A stretch of 64,000 bases of DNA from an uncultured Pedobacter sp. (GTDB taxonomy: Bacteria; Bacteroidota; Bacteroidia; Sphingobacteriales; Sphingobacteriaceae). Numbering within the stretch: the stretch's first letter is position 1; every line of letters starts with the position of its first letter. Location: assembly GCF_946480185.1 (NCBI RefSeq), contig NZ_CAMLIG010000001.1, positions 124,001 to 188,000 of the forward strand, in the 5' to 3' direction. The notes below the pieces were generated by a model. It did not search any database. It worked only from the letters and a program-made list of their open reading frames with translations, and had not been told where the DNA came from. Below are positions 36,584-46,554 of this stretch, piece after piece. The position numbers and the translations under genes are program-made.

Positions 36584-39226
36584 TTAAAATTGATTGTAAT
36601 ATTCTCTTCTTTTGCTCAGTTTTAAATCTTGTAAAATAGACGATTTAACTCTTAAATCTACGCTGTAACTTTGATAAGGACCAAAAGGAATCCATCTGAT
36701 GGACATATCCCAGCAATGCAGATCTCTGTAAATAGAGAAAGACGTTAAACTGATCGCGTTGTTTCTAAAATCATAACCGGTATTAAACTGTACTTTCCAT
36801 TTCGGCGTTAAATTAAAATCACCATTGGCATTTAAAGTTTGCACCAATTGTGTAGTTAGCCCACTATTGGAGTAATTAAAATTATAATAAAAACTCAGGT
36901 TCCATGGAATATTAAAATCAACAAAAGCATTTGCATTTCTACTGATTTGCTGCAGCTGTTCTGCCTGTTCTGCATTAACCCTATTGAACAAATCAGCGTT
37001 ATTTGCCTGTGGAGGCGGGTTATTGGCCTTATTGTTTTTTCCCAACGAGTTTGAATTTAAACTATAATCAAACGAAAAATTAAAATTAGTCAATCGAGGC
37101 AATTTCCCTTCCTGCCATCTGTACTTATTTATATCCCTACCCTGAACTCTTCCGCTCACTGTTTCCTTGTAAAAAACGTAGGGGTCTAAAGAGCCGGAGA
37201 AACTAACACCTAGCTTTTCTGTAAAAAACGTTCGTCCACCAAAACTCAGTTGTGAAAGCTTCATACTATCGGCAACGAAATTATAAGAACCGTTTATAGA
37301 TAAACCCTGCAAAATTGGTATCTTTTTGATTCCATTGTTGGTGGTGTCTTTAGAACTCTTTACTTTGATTTCAATATTATTATCAACTCCAAAATTTATA
37401 GCGGCGCTTTTTCCGTTTCCCGGACCGCCGTATATGCCGTTTTCAAAAATGGAATAAGCTCTTTTTGCACCATACTGGTTATATTGTAAGCTGTCATAAT
37501 AACCAAACTTAGGCTGACCGAAATCAGGCCGATAAGAAAATCCGATATTGGGCGTAATCACATGCCGGATTGCCATTAACTTCCCTTTCTTAAAGTTGAC
37601 CATACCATAAATCTTGGTGCTCAAACTTCCGCCAACGCTGTATTCAGATGCCCGTCTGAAACCTGGAATCGTGTCTGTTGACGTTGAATCTATGGTTCCG
37701 GTAGGAGTTGGTCTTGCTATATAATTTTTTCTTATCGTTTGGAAATACCATTTCTCACTATAATTAATACTTTGGCTAAACTGGAAAAATTTAAGCACCT
37801 TAGATGACATCGAAATCGGGATGTTTTGTTGAATTCCACTACGTACTCTTTTTAAACTTTCTCGTTTGAAAAGTAATGAGTCAAAAGTACTTAACTGATT
37901 ATCTGCCTGTAAGGAGTAACCCACCGCAATTCGCTGATACCATTTTTGCTCACCTACCCGGTCTTTAGAATCAAAGGGGTTTAAAGTGGTCATGCTAAAA
38001 TTTAAGCTTGGTAAACTCAGGGATACATTTCCACTTGATAAATCCTGTTGGTGCGTTAAAGCCGTGGATAAGCTAAAAGGCGTATTTGCCCAATTTTTAC
38101 TGTAAGATATACTTGAACTCAGTTGATTTTGTACAATTTGTTGATAGCTGTAACCGGGTACATTTCTAAAGGCTCCTCTGGTACTGGCATTTACTGAAGC
38201 ACCAAAATTAGTTCCCGGATGCGCATTTGGATTTTGTTGGTGCGACCACCTAATTTGAAAATCCTTAGTTGGGTGCTCATATTCTTGAGTACCTTCTACA
38301 CCGTATTTACGTGAAGAGAAGGCCAAATAAAGGTTTCCACTGTATTTATAGCGCTTGGTGTACCTACTTGCTGCATTAGCCTCGTAAGATCCTTTTGAGT
38401 AAACTCCTCCTTTCAAGGTTAAATCCCAATAATCATTCAAACCTATGTAATACCCAAAATCTTTAAGAAAGAAACCCAAAGTAGCATCTTCTCCAACTTG
38501 GGGGAGTAAAATTCCGGATGCTCTTTTGTTAGGCTTTGGAAAAAAACCAAACGGAAGAATAAAGGGTAACGGAACGCCCTCTATAAACATATAAGCCGGC
38601 CCGGTAACAATCTGGTTTTTTGTAGCGATTCCTTTTGTAATTACAATCCCGAAATGTTGATGTGGCGAAGGGAGGTCACATGTTGAGTAAACAACATTTT
38701 TCATATGGACTTCATCATTCTGCTGTTTCTTGATTTTACCACCGGTGATATAACCTCCTTCCTGCTCAGAGTAAACTTGGAAAATTTTCCCTTTTGCAGT
38801 TTTAAAATTATAAAAAACAGAATCGGCAGTTAAAGTGCCCTGAGATGGGTCTTTAAAAATCGGCAAGCCAGAGAAGTGCCCTAAAGAATCGGTTATCCCT
38901 TTTGCAAAAACGGTATTTTTATTATAGTCAACTTTAATATAACCTGCATCAACCTGAGCTTCGCCGTAAGTAATGCGGGCATTGCCAAAGAGGTACATCA
39001 TATTTGCTTTCACATCATAAAATGACGAATCAGAAGCCACAGCTTTTATAACATCCGTAATTTGCCCTGCTTTAGACTTTTTTTTCAAGCTATCCGTTTT
39101 AACAACGGTAACACTATCTGTTGCCACTATATTTTTTAGTGTATCTTGCGCAAAGAAGACATTGGCTTTAGTACTGATGTTTACAAATAGTAAGACACAT
39201 GTAAAAAATATATAGTTAAATTTCAA
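36584..39226 (-). CDS. lptD: LPS-assembly protein LptD-like (OstA)
   Basis: An outer-membrane beta-barrel that inserts LPS at the surface. The open frame can begin at TTG 39253, but the TTG at 39226 opens the signal peptide MKFNYIFFTCVLLFVNIST directly and leaves room for the divergent amidase promoter, so it is preferred (880 residues). The N-terminal OstA-like jellyroll (about 60-150; YLFGNARITYGEAQVDAGYIKVDYN) precedes a long aromatic-rich barrel. A Gln/Asn-rich stretch lies near 740-780. Bacteroidota LptD proteins diverge strongly from the E. coli form. No LptE is seen nearby. Confidence 0.88.
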   Translation of the reverse strand: MKFNYIFFTCVLLFVNISTKANVFFAQDTLKNIVATDSVTVVKTDSLKKKSKAGQITDVIKAVASDSSFYDVKANMMYLFGNARITYGEAQVDAGYIKVDYNKNTVFAKGITDSLGHFSGLPIFKDPSQGTLTADSVFYNFKTAKGKIFQVYSEQEGGYITGGKIKKQQNDEVHMKNVVYSTCDLPSPHQHFGIVITKGIATKNQIVTGPAYMFIEGVPLPFILPFGFFPKPNKRASGILLPQVGEDATLGFFLKDFGYYIGLNDYWDLTLKGGVYSKGSYEANAASRYTKRYKYSGNLYLAFSSRKYGVEGTQEYEHPTKDFQIRWSHQQNPNAHPGTNFGASVNASTRGAFRNVPGYSYQQIVQNQLSSSISYSKNWANTPFSLSTALTHQQDLSSGNVSLSLPSLNFSMTTLNPFDSKDRVGEQKWYQRIAVGYSLQADNQLSTFDSLLFKRESLKRVRSGIQQNIPISMSSKVLKFFQFSQSINYSEKWYFQTIRKNYIARPTPTGTIDSTSTDTIPGFRRASEYSVGGSLSTKIYGMVNFKKGKLMAIRHVITPNIGFSYRPDFGQPKFGYYDSLQYNQYGAKRAYSIFENGIYGGPGNGKSAAINFGVDNNIEIKVKSSKDTTNNGIKKIPILQGLSINGSYNFVADSMKLSQLSFGGRTFFTEKLGVSFSGSLDPYVFYKETVSGRVQGRDINKYRWQEGKLPRLTNFNFSFDYSLNSNSLGKNNKANNPPPQANNADLFNRVNAEQAEQLQQISRNANAFVDFNIPWNLSFYYNFNYSNSGLTTQLVQTLNANGDFNLTPKWKVQFNTGYDFRNNAISLTSFSIYRDLHCWDMSIRWIPFGPYQSYSVDLRVKSSILQDLKLSKRREYYNQF

Positions 39227-39242
39227 AATCGAATAAGAATAA

Positions 39243-39250
39243 TATTTTTG
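39243..39250 (+). promoter_or_regulatory. Promoter -7 element for the amidase-mlaD pair
   Basis: TATTTTTG matches TAnnTTTG and lies 33 bp before the amidase ATG (39284). It supports that ATG over the in-frame TTG at 39248, which would overlap the promoter. No good TTTG -33 element is seen. Confidence 0.45.
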
Positions 39251-39283
39251 CAAGTAAAGATTATCAAAAAACGCCCAAAATTA

Positions 39284-40144
39284 ATGAAAATTACAACATC
39301 AAGAAGGTTTATTAAATGTTTAATATTAACAACTTTTAGTTTCTTACTGTTTAGTTCGCTTAAATCCAATGATGATAAAAATTATTTATCCACAGGTTCT
39401 AAAGTAAAAACGATAGTAATTGACGCCGGACATGGCGGTGAAGACGGTGCCACGCATGGAGCTATCTCTAAAGAAAAAAACGTGGCCCTGGAAGTAGCGC
39501 TAAAATTAGGTAAAGCTATCGAGGATAATCTTCCAGACGTTAAGGTAATTTACACAAGAAAAACCGACGTATTTGTGAAATTATACGATAGAATTGGTCT
39601 CGCTAACAAAGAAAAAGCAGATTTATTTATTTCTATACACTGCAATTCTATGCCTTTGGTTAGGCGACGTTTTATTGTAAATGGTAGAGCGGTTTACAAA
39701 AGCATTCCTAATCCAGATACCAGAGGAGTTGAAACATGGGTGGCAGGTTATAAGCGTTTGGGTGAACAAGATGCTGCGATTAGAGAAAATGCTTCTATTT
39801 TATTAGAGAAAGATTATAAAAACAACTATGATGGATTTGACCCTAACGACCCTGAAAGCTACATTATATTTTCTTTAATGAAGAATGCTTTTAGAGACCA
39901 AAGCATAAAATTGGCATCATTAGTGCAAGAAGAGTACGTAAAATCAGGAAGGATTGATAGAGGCGTTAAAGAACAAGGCTTAGCCGTGTTGCAAAGAGCT
40001 GGAATGCCAGCAATTTTAACCGAAATTGGCTTTATCAGCAATCCCGATGAAGAAAGATACATCAACTCAGACGAAGGTCAAGCCGAGGTTGTAAAAAATA
40101 TTTTAGGTGCTATTACCAGGTATAAAAAGCTGGTTGAAAACTAA
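39284..40144 (+). CDS. N-acetylmuramoyl-L-alanine amidase (Amidase_3)
   Basis: Cleaves the amide between MurNAc and the stem peptide in peptidoglycan. The ATG at 39284 gives 286 residues; an upstream TTG at 39248 is in frame but less likely. A signal/anchor helix (about 12-28) is followed by the catalytic domain: zinc His in VIDAGHGGEDG, Glu shortly after, the second His in ISIHCNSM, and the catalytic Glu in LTEIGFISNPDEE. The AmiC-type regulatory AMIN domain is absent. It is followed 35 bp later by mlaD. Confidence 0.92.
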   Translation: MKITTSRRFIKCLILTTFSFLLFSSLKSNDDKNYLSTGSKVKTIVIDAGHGGEDGATHGAISKEKNVALEVALKLGKAIEDNLPDVKVIYTRKTDVFVKLYDRIGLANKEKADLFISIHCNSMPLVRRRFIVNGRAVYKSIPNPDTRGVETWVAGYKRLGEQDAAIRENASILLEKDYKNNYDGFDPNDPESYIIFSLMKNAFRDQSIKLASLVQEEYVKSGRIDRGVKEQGLAVLQRAGMPAILTEIGFISNPDEERYINSDEGQAEVVKNILGAITRYKKLVEN

Positions 40145-40179
40145 ATTTAATTTGAAAGTTTAAACTAATTTAATTCCAT

Positions 40180-41124
40180 TTGAAAATCTCTAACGAAACC
40201 AAAGTAGGTATTTTAGCCGCACTCGCAATTGTAATATTTATTGTAGGTTATAATTTTTTGAAAGGAAACGACATCTTTTCTAGAGAAAACCAGTTTTACG
40301 CAAAGTATGACAAAGTTGATGGTTTAGCCATCTCAAAACCTGTATTGGTAAATGGCTACCAAGTAGGTCGTGTATCTGCACTTACGTTGCAGGCAAACGG
40401 ACAAGTTTTAGCAGAGTTTAAAATTGATCCTAAGTACGCAATCCCTTCAAATACTGTTGCTCGTTTAGAAAGCACCGACTTATTGGGCAGCAAGGCAGTA
40501 GTTTTCGATTTAGGTAACAGTTTAAAGTATGCAGCAGACGGAGATACTTTAAATGCAAATGTACAGGCTAACTTAATGGAAAAAGTTGAACCCTTACAAA
40601 AGAAAGCGCAAGTAATCATCTCAAAACTAGATTCTTTACTAACCTCAGTTAACACCATACTTAATCCTGAATTTCAGAAAAATGTGAACAGAAGCTTTGC
40701 AAGTATTGCCAGAACTTTAGAAAATTTAGAATCAACATCTAAAACAGTTGACGGTACAGTAAGCATACAAGCAAAAAGAATTGATGTGATCTTAGCAAAT
40801 GCCGAATCCATTTCAAGCAACCTGAAAAACAACAATGAGAAAATAACCTCCATGATGAGCAATATGAATTCTTTCTCTAACCAGTTAGCTAACACTCAAA
40901 TTAAGACCACAATTGACAATGCAAATAAAGCAGTAACTGAACTGCAAACTGCGGTTGATAAAATAAACAACGGTACAGGCTCCATTGCTTTGCTATTGAA
41001 CGACCATAAACTTTATGACAACTTGAACAACTCCGCTAAAAACTTAGATAATTTAATGATAGACGTAAAGGCAAATCCTAAACGCTATGTTAGCTTCTCT
41101 GTATTTGGAGGACGAAAAGATTAA
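40180..41124 (+). CDS. mlaD: MlaD family (MCE) lipid transport protein
   Basis: 314 residues. It begins at a TTG (40180) that gives the expected MKISNETKVGILAALAI N-terminus. One membrane helix (about 9-27) is followed by the MCE domain (about 37-115; YDKVDGLAISKPVLVNGYQVGRV) and a long helical tail (to about 300; LENLESTSKTVDG, NSMNSFSNQLA). The tail forms the channel-like needle in related proteins. MCE proteins carry phospholipids between membranes with an MlaEF-type ABC transporter, which is not in this window. Co-transcribed with the amidase. Confidence 0.9.
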   Translation: MKISNETKVGILAALAIVIFIVGYNFLKGNDIFSRENQFYAKYDKVDGLAISKPVLVNGYQVGRVSALTLQANGQVLAEFKIDPKYAIPSNTVARLESTDLLGSKAVVFDLGNSLKYAADGDTLNANVQANLMEKVEPLQKKAQVIISKLDSLLTSVNTILNPEFQKNVNRSFASIARTLENLESTSKTVDGTVSIQAKRIDVILANAESISSNLKNNNEKITSMMSNMNSFSNQLANTQIKTTIDNANKAVTELQTAVDKINNGTGSIALLLNDHKLYDNLNNSAKNLDNLMIDVKANPKRYVSFSVFGGRKD

Positions 41125-41152
41125 AGTTTCAAACCGATTCGCAAATATATTT

Positions 41153-41180
41153 AAACGGAAAAAGCCAGCTTTTTCCGTTT
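41153..41180 (+). terminator. Intrinsic terminator after mlaD
   Basis: A 12-bp perfect stem AAACGGAAAAAG / CTTTTTCCGTTT with a CCAG loop, followed by TTTG. It ends the amidase-mlaD transcript 28 bp past the stop; the acetyltransferase gene starts 17 bp further on, so that gene may have partly separate expression. Confidence 0.75.
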
Positions 41181-41197
41181 TTTGTTTGATTTAAAAG

Positions 41198-41749
41198 ATG
41201 ACCGAAAAAGAAAAAATGATAGCCGGTGAGCTGTATAACGCTAATGACGAGCAACTGGTAAAAGACCGGAGAAGTGCTAAACGCCTGCTAAGACAGTTGA
41301 ATGTTACCGAATATTTAGTCACAAAAACAGCGAAACAGATCATAAAAGATCTTATCCCGAACGGTACTAAAAGCTTATATATTGAACCGCCTTTCCACTG
41401 CGACTACGGTTACAACATTAACTGTGGAGAACGGGTTTATTTTAACGTTAATTGCGTAGTGCTTGATGTTGCAAAAGTGAACATTGGTAACGATGTAATG
41501 TTTGCACCAGGCGTACAACTTTACACTGCCACCCATCCCGTTGATAAAGAGCTTAGAAAAACATTGGAATACGGAAAACCAATAAACATTGGTAACGATG
41601 TGTGGATTGGCGGAGGTGCAATAATTTTACCTGGAATTACCATCGGAAATAATTGTGTAATTGGCGCAGGATCGGTAGTTACCAAAAATATTCCGGATAA
41701 TTCAATGGCGGTGGGTAACCCGGCAAGGGTGATTAGAAAATTAGTTTAG
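41198..41749 (+). CDS. Maltose O-acetyltransferase-like hexapeptide transferase
   Basis: 183 residues. The N-terminal Maa domain (EKEKMIAGELYNANDEQLVKDR) precedes a left-handed beta-helix of hexapeptide repeats (IGNDVMFAPGVQL, IGNDVWIGGGAIIL, IGNNCVIGAGSVV). The active-site His is in YTATHPVD. It transfers acetyl from acetyl-CoA to a sugar or galactoside; the natural acceptor is unknown. It starts just after the mlaD terminator and ends at a bidirectional terminator. Confidence 0.9.
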   Translation: MTEKEKMIAGELYNANDEQLVKDRRSAKRLLRQLNVTEYLVTKTAKQIIKDLIPNGTKSLYIEPPFHCDYGYNINCGERVYFNVNCVVLDVAKVNIGNDVMFAPGVQLYTATHPVDKELRKTLEYGKPINIGNDVWIGGGAIILPGITIGNNCVIGAGSVVTKNIPDNSMAVGNPARVIRKLV

Positions 41750-41810
41750 CCAGCAGATTCTTGGCTACCAAATTTTAGTTTTCACTAAATTATTTCTGTC
41801 ATCAAATAAA

Positions 41811-41844
41811 AAAAGCTGTTCCGATTTACATCGAAACAGCTTTT
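41811..41844. terminator. Bidirectional terminator between acetyltransferase and clpC
   Basis: A 15-bp stem with a single mismatch (41811-41825 with 41830-41844, TTAC loop), flanked by A- and T-runs, with core AAAGCTGTT. It lies between convergent genes. Confidence 0.8.
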
Positions 41845-41863
41845 AAATATTGCCAAGCGCTAA

Positions 41864-44407
41864 TTACTCTGCACCACTTTCCTTTTCTTCCTCTTTTTTC
41901 TTCTTTTTCTTAGCAGCTTTAGCAACAATGGTAATCTCTTCCTTTTCTTTATCGAAACCAACCTCCATGGTATCCCCTTCGGCTAATTCGCCTTTTAGGA
42001 TTTCCTCAGCAATTGGGTCTTCTAAAAATTTCTGAATTGCTCTTTTTAAAGGTCTTGCACCAAAGTTGGAGTCAAAGCCTTTTTCTGCAATGTGTTCTTT
42101 GGCTTCATCAGTTAATTTGATTTCGTAACCTAAAGTTTGAACTCTGCCAAACAAAGCTTTCAATTCGATATCGATAATTTTGAAGATTTCTTCTTTTTGT
42201 AAGGAGTTGAAAACAATTACATCATCTACCCTATTCAAAAATTCTGGAGCGAAAGCTTTTTTCAAAGCACCTTCAATTACGCCTCTGCTGTGGCTGTCTG
42301 CCTGTGAAATTTTCGCCGAAGTGGTAAAACCAACACCTTGACCAAAATCTTTCAACTGACGAGCACCAATGTTTGAAGTCATAATGACAATGGTATTTCT
42401 AAAATCAACTTTGCGACCTAAAGAATCCGTCAACTGTCCCTCATCCAAAACCTGCAATAAGATATTGAATACATCTGGATGTGCTTTTTCAATCTCATCT
42501 AACAAGATTACTGCATAAGGTTTTCTACGAACTTTCTCGGTTAACTGTCCGCCTTCTTCATAACCTACATATCCCGGAGGCGCTCCAACTAAACGTGAAA
42601 CTGCAAATTTCTCCATGTATTCGCTCATGTCAATCTGAATCAAAGCATCATCAGAATCAAACATAAATCTTGCTAATTCTTTAGCCAATTCAGTTTTACC
42701 AACTCCAGTTGGACCAAGGAAAATAAACGAACCAATTGGCTTTTTAGGATCTTTTAAACCCGCTCTTGTTCTTTGGATGGCTTTAGTTAATTTCTTAATC
42801 GCATCATCCTGACCAATGATTTTCTCATTGATTTTATCGAACATATTCAACAGCTTAGCGCTATCGGTTTGCCCAACGCGTTGTAAAGGGATACCGGTCA
42901 TCATGGAAACTACTTCTGCCACATTATCTTCCGTAACGGTATAACGTTTGGTTTTAGTTTCTGCTTCCCAAGCCACTTTAGCGGCTTCCAACTGCTCTAA
43001 AAGATTTTTCTCGGTATCGCGGAGTTTAGCCGCTTCTTCGTATTTCTGACTTTTTACTACCCGATTTTTTTCAACTTTTATCAACTCAATCTTCTCCTCA
43101 ATATCAATGATGTCTTGCGGAACATGAATATTAGTTAAGTGAACACGGGAACCAGCCTCATCCAAAGCATCAATCGCTTTATCGGGTAAAAAACGATCGG
43201 TAATATATCTTGAAGTCAAACTTACGCAAGCGTTAATTGCTTCTTCTGTATAAGTTACCCCGTGATGGTCTTCGTATTTATCTTTAATTCTGTTTAAAAT
43301 CTCTGTTGTTTCTGCAGGCGTTGCAGGCTCAATCATCACTTTTTGGAAACGACGGTCCAAAGCCCCATCCTTTTCAATGTACTGGCGGTATTCATCTAAA
43401 GTAGTTGCACCAATGCACTGTATTTCTCCCCTAGCCAAAGCTGGTTTAAACATATTTGAAGCATCCAATGAACCAGAAGCGCCACCAGCGCCAACAATCG
43501 TATGGATTTCATCGATAAACAAAATCACATCCGGAGATTTTTCCAACTCGTTCATTACGGCTTTCATCCGCTCTTCAAACTGACCACGGTATTTTGTGCC
43601 AGCCACTAAAGAAGCTAAATCTAACGTAACTACTCTTTTGTTAAATAAAACCCTGGAAACTTTACGTTGTACAATTCTTAAAGCTAAACCTTCAGCAATG
43701 GCAGATTTACCCACACCAGGTTCACCAATTAAAATTGGATTGTTCTTTTTTCTACGAGATAAAATCTGCGAAACACGCTCAATTTCTTTCTCGCGGCCAA
43801 CAATAGGATCCAACTTTCCATCCTCAGCCATTCTGGTCAAATCTCTTCCGAAATTATCTAGAACAGGAGTTTTGGATTTAATATCCGATACCTTTTTAGG
43901 CGCAGTAAAAGCATCATCGTCTCTGTAATCATCGCCTTCGGTTGCAGAATTAGTAGGCTCATCTCTAAACCCATCTTTATTATGCTCTACTTCCGCTTTA
44001 AATATTTCGTAATTCAAATTAAACTGCGCTAGTATTTGTGAAGCGATATTGTCTTCCTCTCTCAACACAGACAACAGTAAATGTTCTGTGCCAATAATAT
44101 CACTTTTAAAGATTTTAGCCTCTAAATAAGTGATTTTTAAAACTTTTTCGGCCTGTTTGGTCAATGGGATATTCCCTAAATTAACCGTAGTTCCCGAATT
44201 GCCTTTAACGGCATCTTCCACTGCCCTACGTAGTTTAGAAGTATCAACACCTAAAGATTTTAAAATCTTTATCGCCATTCCGTCTCCTTCCCTAATCAAG
44301 CCAAGTAACAAGTGCTCTGTGCCAATATAGTCGTGACCTAATCTTAAAGCCTCTTCGCGACTGTAAGAGATTACGTCTTTAACTCTTGGTGAAAATTTAG
44401 CTTCCAT
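41864..44407 (-). CDS. clpC: ATP-dependent Clp protease ATP-binding subunit ClpC
   Basis: An 847-residue HSP100 unfoldase for ClpP. N domain with two repeats (about 1-145; [31 protein letters not shown]), first AAA+ module (Walker [10 protein letters not shown], about 233), the short coiled middle with a UVR motif ([18 protein letters not shown]), second AAA+ module ([12 protein letters not shown], about 560) and a C-terminal D2-small domain. The tail is Lys/Glu-rich and ends ESGAE. Middle-domain length and UVR place it as ClpC, not ClpB. No adaptor (McsB) or ClpP gene is beside it. Confidence 0.95.
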   Translation of the reverse strand: MEAKFSPRVKDVISYSREEALRLGHDYIGTEHLLLGLIREGDGMAIKILKSLGVDTSKLRRAVEDAVKGNSGTTVNLGNIPLTKQAEKVLKITYLEAKIFKSDIIGTEHLLLSVLREEDNIASQILAQFNLNYEIFKAEVEHNKDGFRDEPTNSATEGDDYRDDDAFTAPKKVSDIKSKTPVLDNFGRDLTRMAEDGKLDPIVGREKEIERVSQILSRRKKNNPILIGEPGVGKSAIAEGLALRIVQRKVSRVLFNKRVVTLDLASLVAGTKYRGQFEERMKAVMNELEKSPDVILFIDEIHTIVGAGGASGSLDASNMFKPALARGEIQCIGATTLDEYRQYIEKDGALDRRFQKVMIEPATPAETTEILNRIKDKYEDHHGVTYTEEAINACVSLTSRYITDRFLPDKAIDALDEAGSRVHLTNIHVPQDIIDIEEKIELIKVEKNRVVKSQKYEEAAKLRDTEKNLLEQLEAAKVAWEAETKTKRYTVTEDNVAEVVSMMTGIPLQRVGQTDSAKLLNMFDKINEKIIGQDDAIKKLTKAIQRTRAGLKDPKKPIGSFIFLGPTGVGKTELAKELARFMFDSDDALIQIDMSEYMEKFAVSRLVGAPPGYVGYEEGGQLTEKVRRKPYAVILLDEIEKAHPDVFNILLQVLDEGQLTDSLGRKVDFRNTIVIMTSNIGARQLKDFGQGVGFTTSAKISQADSHSRGVIEGALKKAFAPEFLNRVDDVIVFNSLQKEEIFKIIDIELKALFGRVQTLGYEIKLTDEAKEHIAEKGFDSNFGARPLKRAIQKFLEDPIAEEILKGELAEGDTMEVGFDKEKEEITIVAKAAKKKKKKEEEKESGAE

Positions 44408-44600
44408 AATAAAACCTTTCTCTATAATGTGTTGAACGCCCCAATGTATAAAATTGTTTTATAAACCGAAAAGGTATTCTTGCTTGTATTTATCAACAAT
44501 ACTACCATTTACGTGGAAAACCCTATATCCGTTTCCAAATTGAGATTAATTACCCAAATTTGACCAAAAAAACGATATTAGCAATTATTTAAAGGAAAAA

Positions 44601-46280
44601 ATGGCAGACGAAAAAATAATATTTTCAATGGCAGGCGTAAACAAGATTTACCCGCCTCAGAAACAGGTGTTAAAGAATATTTACCTCTCTTTTTTTTACG
44701 GAGCAAAAATTGGCGTCATCGGATTAAATGGTTCTGGAAAGTCTTCTGTATTAAAAATTATTGCAGGTTTAGATAAGGCTTATCAAGGCGAAGTAGTTTT
44801 TGCTCCGGGTTATACTGTGGGATATTTAGCGCAAGACCCCGAATTGGACCCTACAAAAACCGTAAAAGAAATTGTAGAGGAAGGTGCAAAGGAAATTACG
44901 GATATCATTAAAGAATACGAGGAAATCAACGAAAAATTTGGTTTGCCCGAGGTTTATGAGAACGCCGATGCAATGGAAAAACTGATGAACCGCCAAGGCG
45001 AGTTACAGGATAAAATTGATGCAGTAGATGGCTGGAGTTTAGATACCAAGCTAGAAAGAGCAATGGACGCTTTACGTTGCCCAGAGCCAGACACAAAAAT
45101 AGCCACATTGTCAGGAGGAGAGCGCAGACGAGTGGCACTTTGTCGCTTATTGATACAACAGCCCGATGTTTTATTGTTGGATGAGCCTACCAACCACTTA
45201 GATGCTGAATCTATTGATTGGTTAGAACAGCATTTACAGCAATACGCAGGAACGGTGATTGCAGTAACCCACGATAGGTATTTCTTAGATAATGTTGCCG
45301 GTTGGATTTTAGAATTAGACCGTGGCGAAGGTTTACCTTGGAAAGGAAATTACAGTAGCTGGTTAGACCAGAAATCAAAACGTTTAGCACAGGAAGAAAA
45401 AACGGAAAGCAAACGCCAAAAAACTTTAGAGCGTGAGTTGGAATGGAGTAAAATGGCTCCAAAAGCCCGCCATGCAAAATCTAAAGCCCGTTTGTCTAAC
45501 TATGAAAAACTAGCCTCTGAAGAAACTAAGGAACGTGAAGAAAGATTGGAGCTTTTCATTCCGCCGGGACCACGTTTAGGAAATGTGGTAATTGAGGCAA
45601 CCAACGTTACCAAGGCCTTTGGCGATAAAGTGTTGTTTGATAATTTGAACTTCTCTTTACCTCCGGCCGGAATTGTAGGAATCATTGGCCCCAACGGAGC
45701 TGGTAAAACCACTTTATTTAGGTTAATTACCGGACAAGATAAGCCGGACAGCGGAACTTTTAAAGTTGGCGAAACAGTAAAATTGGGATATGTGGACCAA
45801 AGTCATGATGATTTAGACCCCAATAAATCAGTTTGGGAAAACATCACCGGCGGTTTAGAAAATATCCCGTTAGGCAATAGAGTAGTGAACTCGAGAGCTT
45901 ATGTTTCGCGTTTTAACTTTAACGGGGCAGACCAACAAAAGAAAGTGGGTGTTTTATCTGGTGGAGAAAGAAACCGTGTGCATTTGGCCATTACTTTAAA
46001 AGAAGGAAGCAACGTTTTATTACTGGATGAGCCAACCAACGATATTGATGTAAATACTTTAAGAGCTTTGGAAGAAGCTTTAGATGATTTTGGTGGTTGT
46101 GCGGTGGTAATCTCTCACGATAGGTGGTTTTTAGATAGAATCTGTACGCATATTTTAGCCTTTGAAGGCGATTCTCAAGTTTACTTCTTTGAAGGTAACT
46201 ATTCTGATTATGAGGAGAACAAGAAGAAACGTTTAGGTGATATTGCTCCAAAACGGATTAAGTACAGGAAGATCGTTTAG
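44601..46280 (+). CDS. ettA: Energy-dependent translational throttle protein EttA (ABC-F)
   Basis: A 559-residue ABC-F protein with two ATPase domains and no membrane part. It binds the ribosomal E site and gates the first elongation step by energy status. Domain 1: GLNGSGKSS, LSGGERRRV, LLLDEPTNHLDAES. Domain 2: GPNGAGKTT, LSGGERNRVH, LLLDEPTNDIDVNT. The linker (RQKTLERELEWSKMAPKARHAKSKAR) and the short arm match EttA. Both Walker B Glu residues are present. It is followed by two terminator hairpins. Confidence 0.95.
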   Translation: MADEKIIFSMAGVNKIYPPQKQVLKNIYLSFFYGAKIGVIGLNGSGKSSVLKIIAGLDKAYQGEVVFAPGYTVGYLAQDPELDPTKTVKEIVEEGAKEITDIIKEYEEINEKFGLPEVYENADAMEKLMNRQGELQDKIDAVDGWSLDTKLERAMDALRCPEPDTKIATLSGGERRRVALCRLLIQQPDVLLLDEPTNHLDAESIDWLEQHLQQYAGTVIAVTHDRYFLDNVAGWILELDRGEGLPWKGNYSSWLDQKSKRLAQEEKTESKRQKTLERELEWSKMAPKARHAKSKARLSNYEKLASEETKEREERLELFIPPGPRLGNVVIEATNVTKAFGDKVLFDNLNFSLPPAGIVGIIGPNGAGKTTLFRLITGQDKPDSGTFKVGETVKLGYVDQSHDDLDPNKSVWENITGGLENIPLGNRVVNSRAYVSRFNFNGADQQKKVGVLSGGERNRVHLAITLKEGSNVLLLDEPTNDIDVNTLRALEEALDDFGGCAVVISHDRWFLDRICTHILAFEGDSQVYFFEGNYSDYEENKKKRLGDIAPKRIKYRKIV

Positions 46281-46306
46281 GTTTTGTATTTGCTTTTTCC
46301 CGTATC

Positions 46307-46336
46307 GTCATGCTGAGCGGAGTCGAAGCATCTCAC
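46307..46336 (+). repeat. REP-like repeat unit (CGTCATGCTGAGCG... type)
   Basis: CGTCATGCTGAGCGGAGTCG followed by AAGCATCTCA, a dispersed intergenic family in Bacteroidota whose general form I know but cannot count here. Related units occur at 46498-46525 and, inverted, at 46558-46590. Confidence 0.6.
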
Positions 46337-46350
46337 TTATAAGTTTTTTT

Positions 46351-46385
46351 AAAAGCAGGTATTCCTTAAAAGGAGACCTGCTTTT
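46351..46385 (+). terminator. Terminator 1 after ettA
   Basis: A 10-bp stem AAAAGCAGGT / ACCTGCTTTT with a nested CCTT/AAGG inner stem. It follows the ettA stop by 70 bp and a REP-like unit precedes it. Confidence 0.7.
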
Positions 46386-46404
46386 GTATTTTAACTTATG
46401 TCAC

Positions 46405-46437
46405 AGCAGGGTCTTTCGAAGAAGACCTTGCTTTTTT
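46405..46437 (+). terminator. Terminator 2 after ettA
   Basis: An 11-bp stem with one mismatch (46405-46415 with 46422-46432) is followed by a T-run. Its arms resemble those of the hairpin at 46351-46385, as if copied and diverged. Confidence 0.65.
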
Positions 46438-46497
46438 ATCTTAACTTTCAAAATCCTCCTGCTCAATGAAAAAGCTATTAATTTTTTAAAAAAAATC

Positions 46498-46525
46498 GTC
46501 ACGTTGAGGAACGAAACGTCTCACA
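46498..46525 (+). repeat. REP-like repeat unit, second copy
   Basis: CGTCACGTTGAGGAACGAAA followed by CGTCTCAC resembles the unit at 46307. It lies in the 274-bp gap between ettA and the MFS gene, which otherwise holds only the two hairpins and the inverted third unit. Confidence 0.55.
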
Positions 46526-46554
46526 AAGCAAGGTCTGCTCATAGAATTTGCTAC

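Noticed and set aside
41864..44407. ClpB rather than ClpC
   Set aside because: The middle domain is short and contains a UVR-like motif; ClpB's long coiled-coil propeller is absent.
44408..44600. CIRCE or CtsR operator before clpC
   Set aside because: No TTAGCACTC-n9-GAGTGCTAA or CtsR heptad repeat is present in the clpC-ettA gap.
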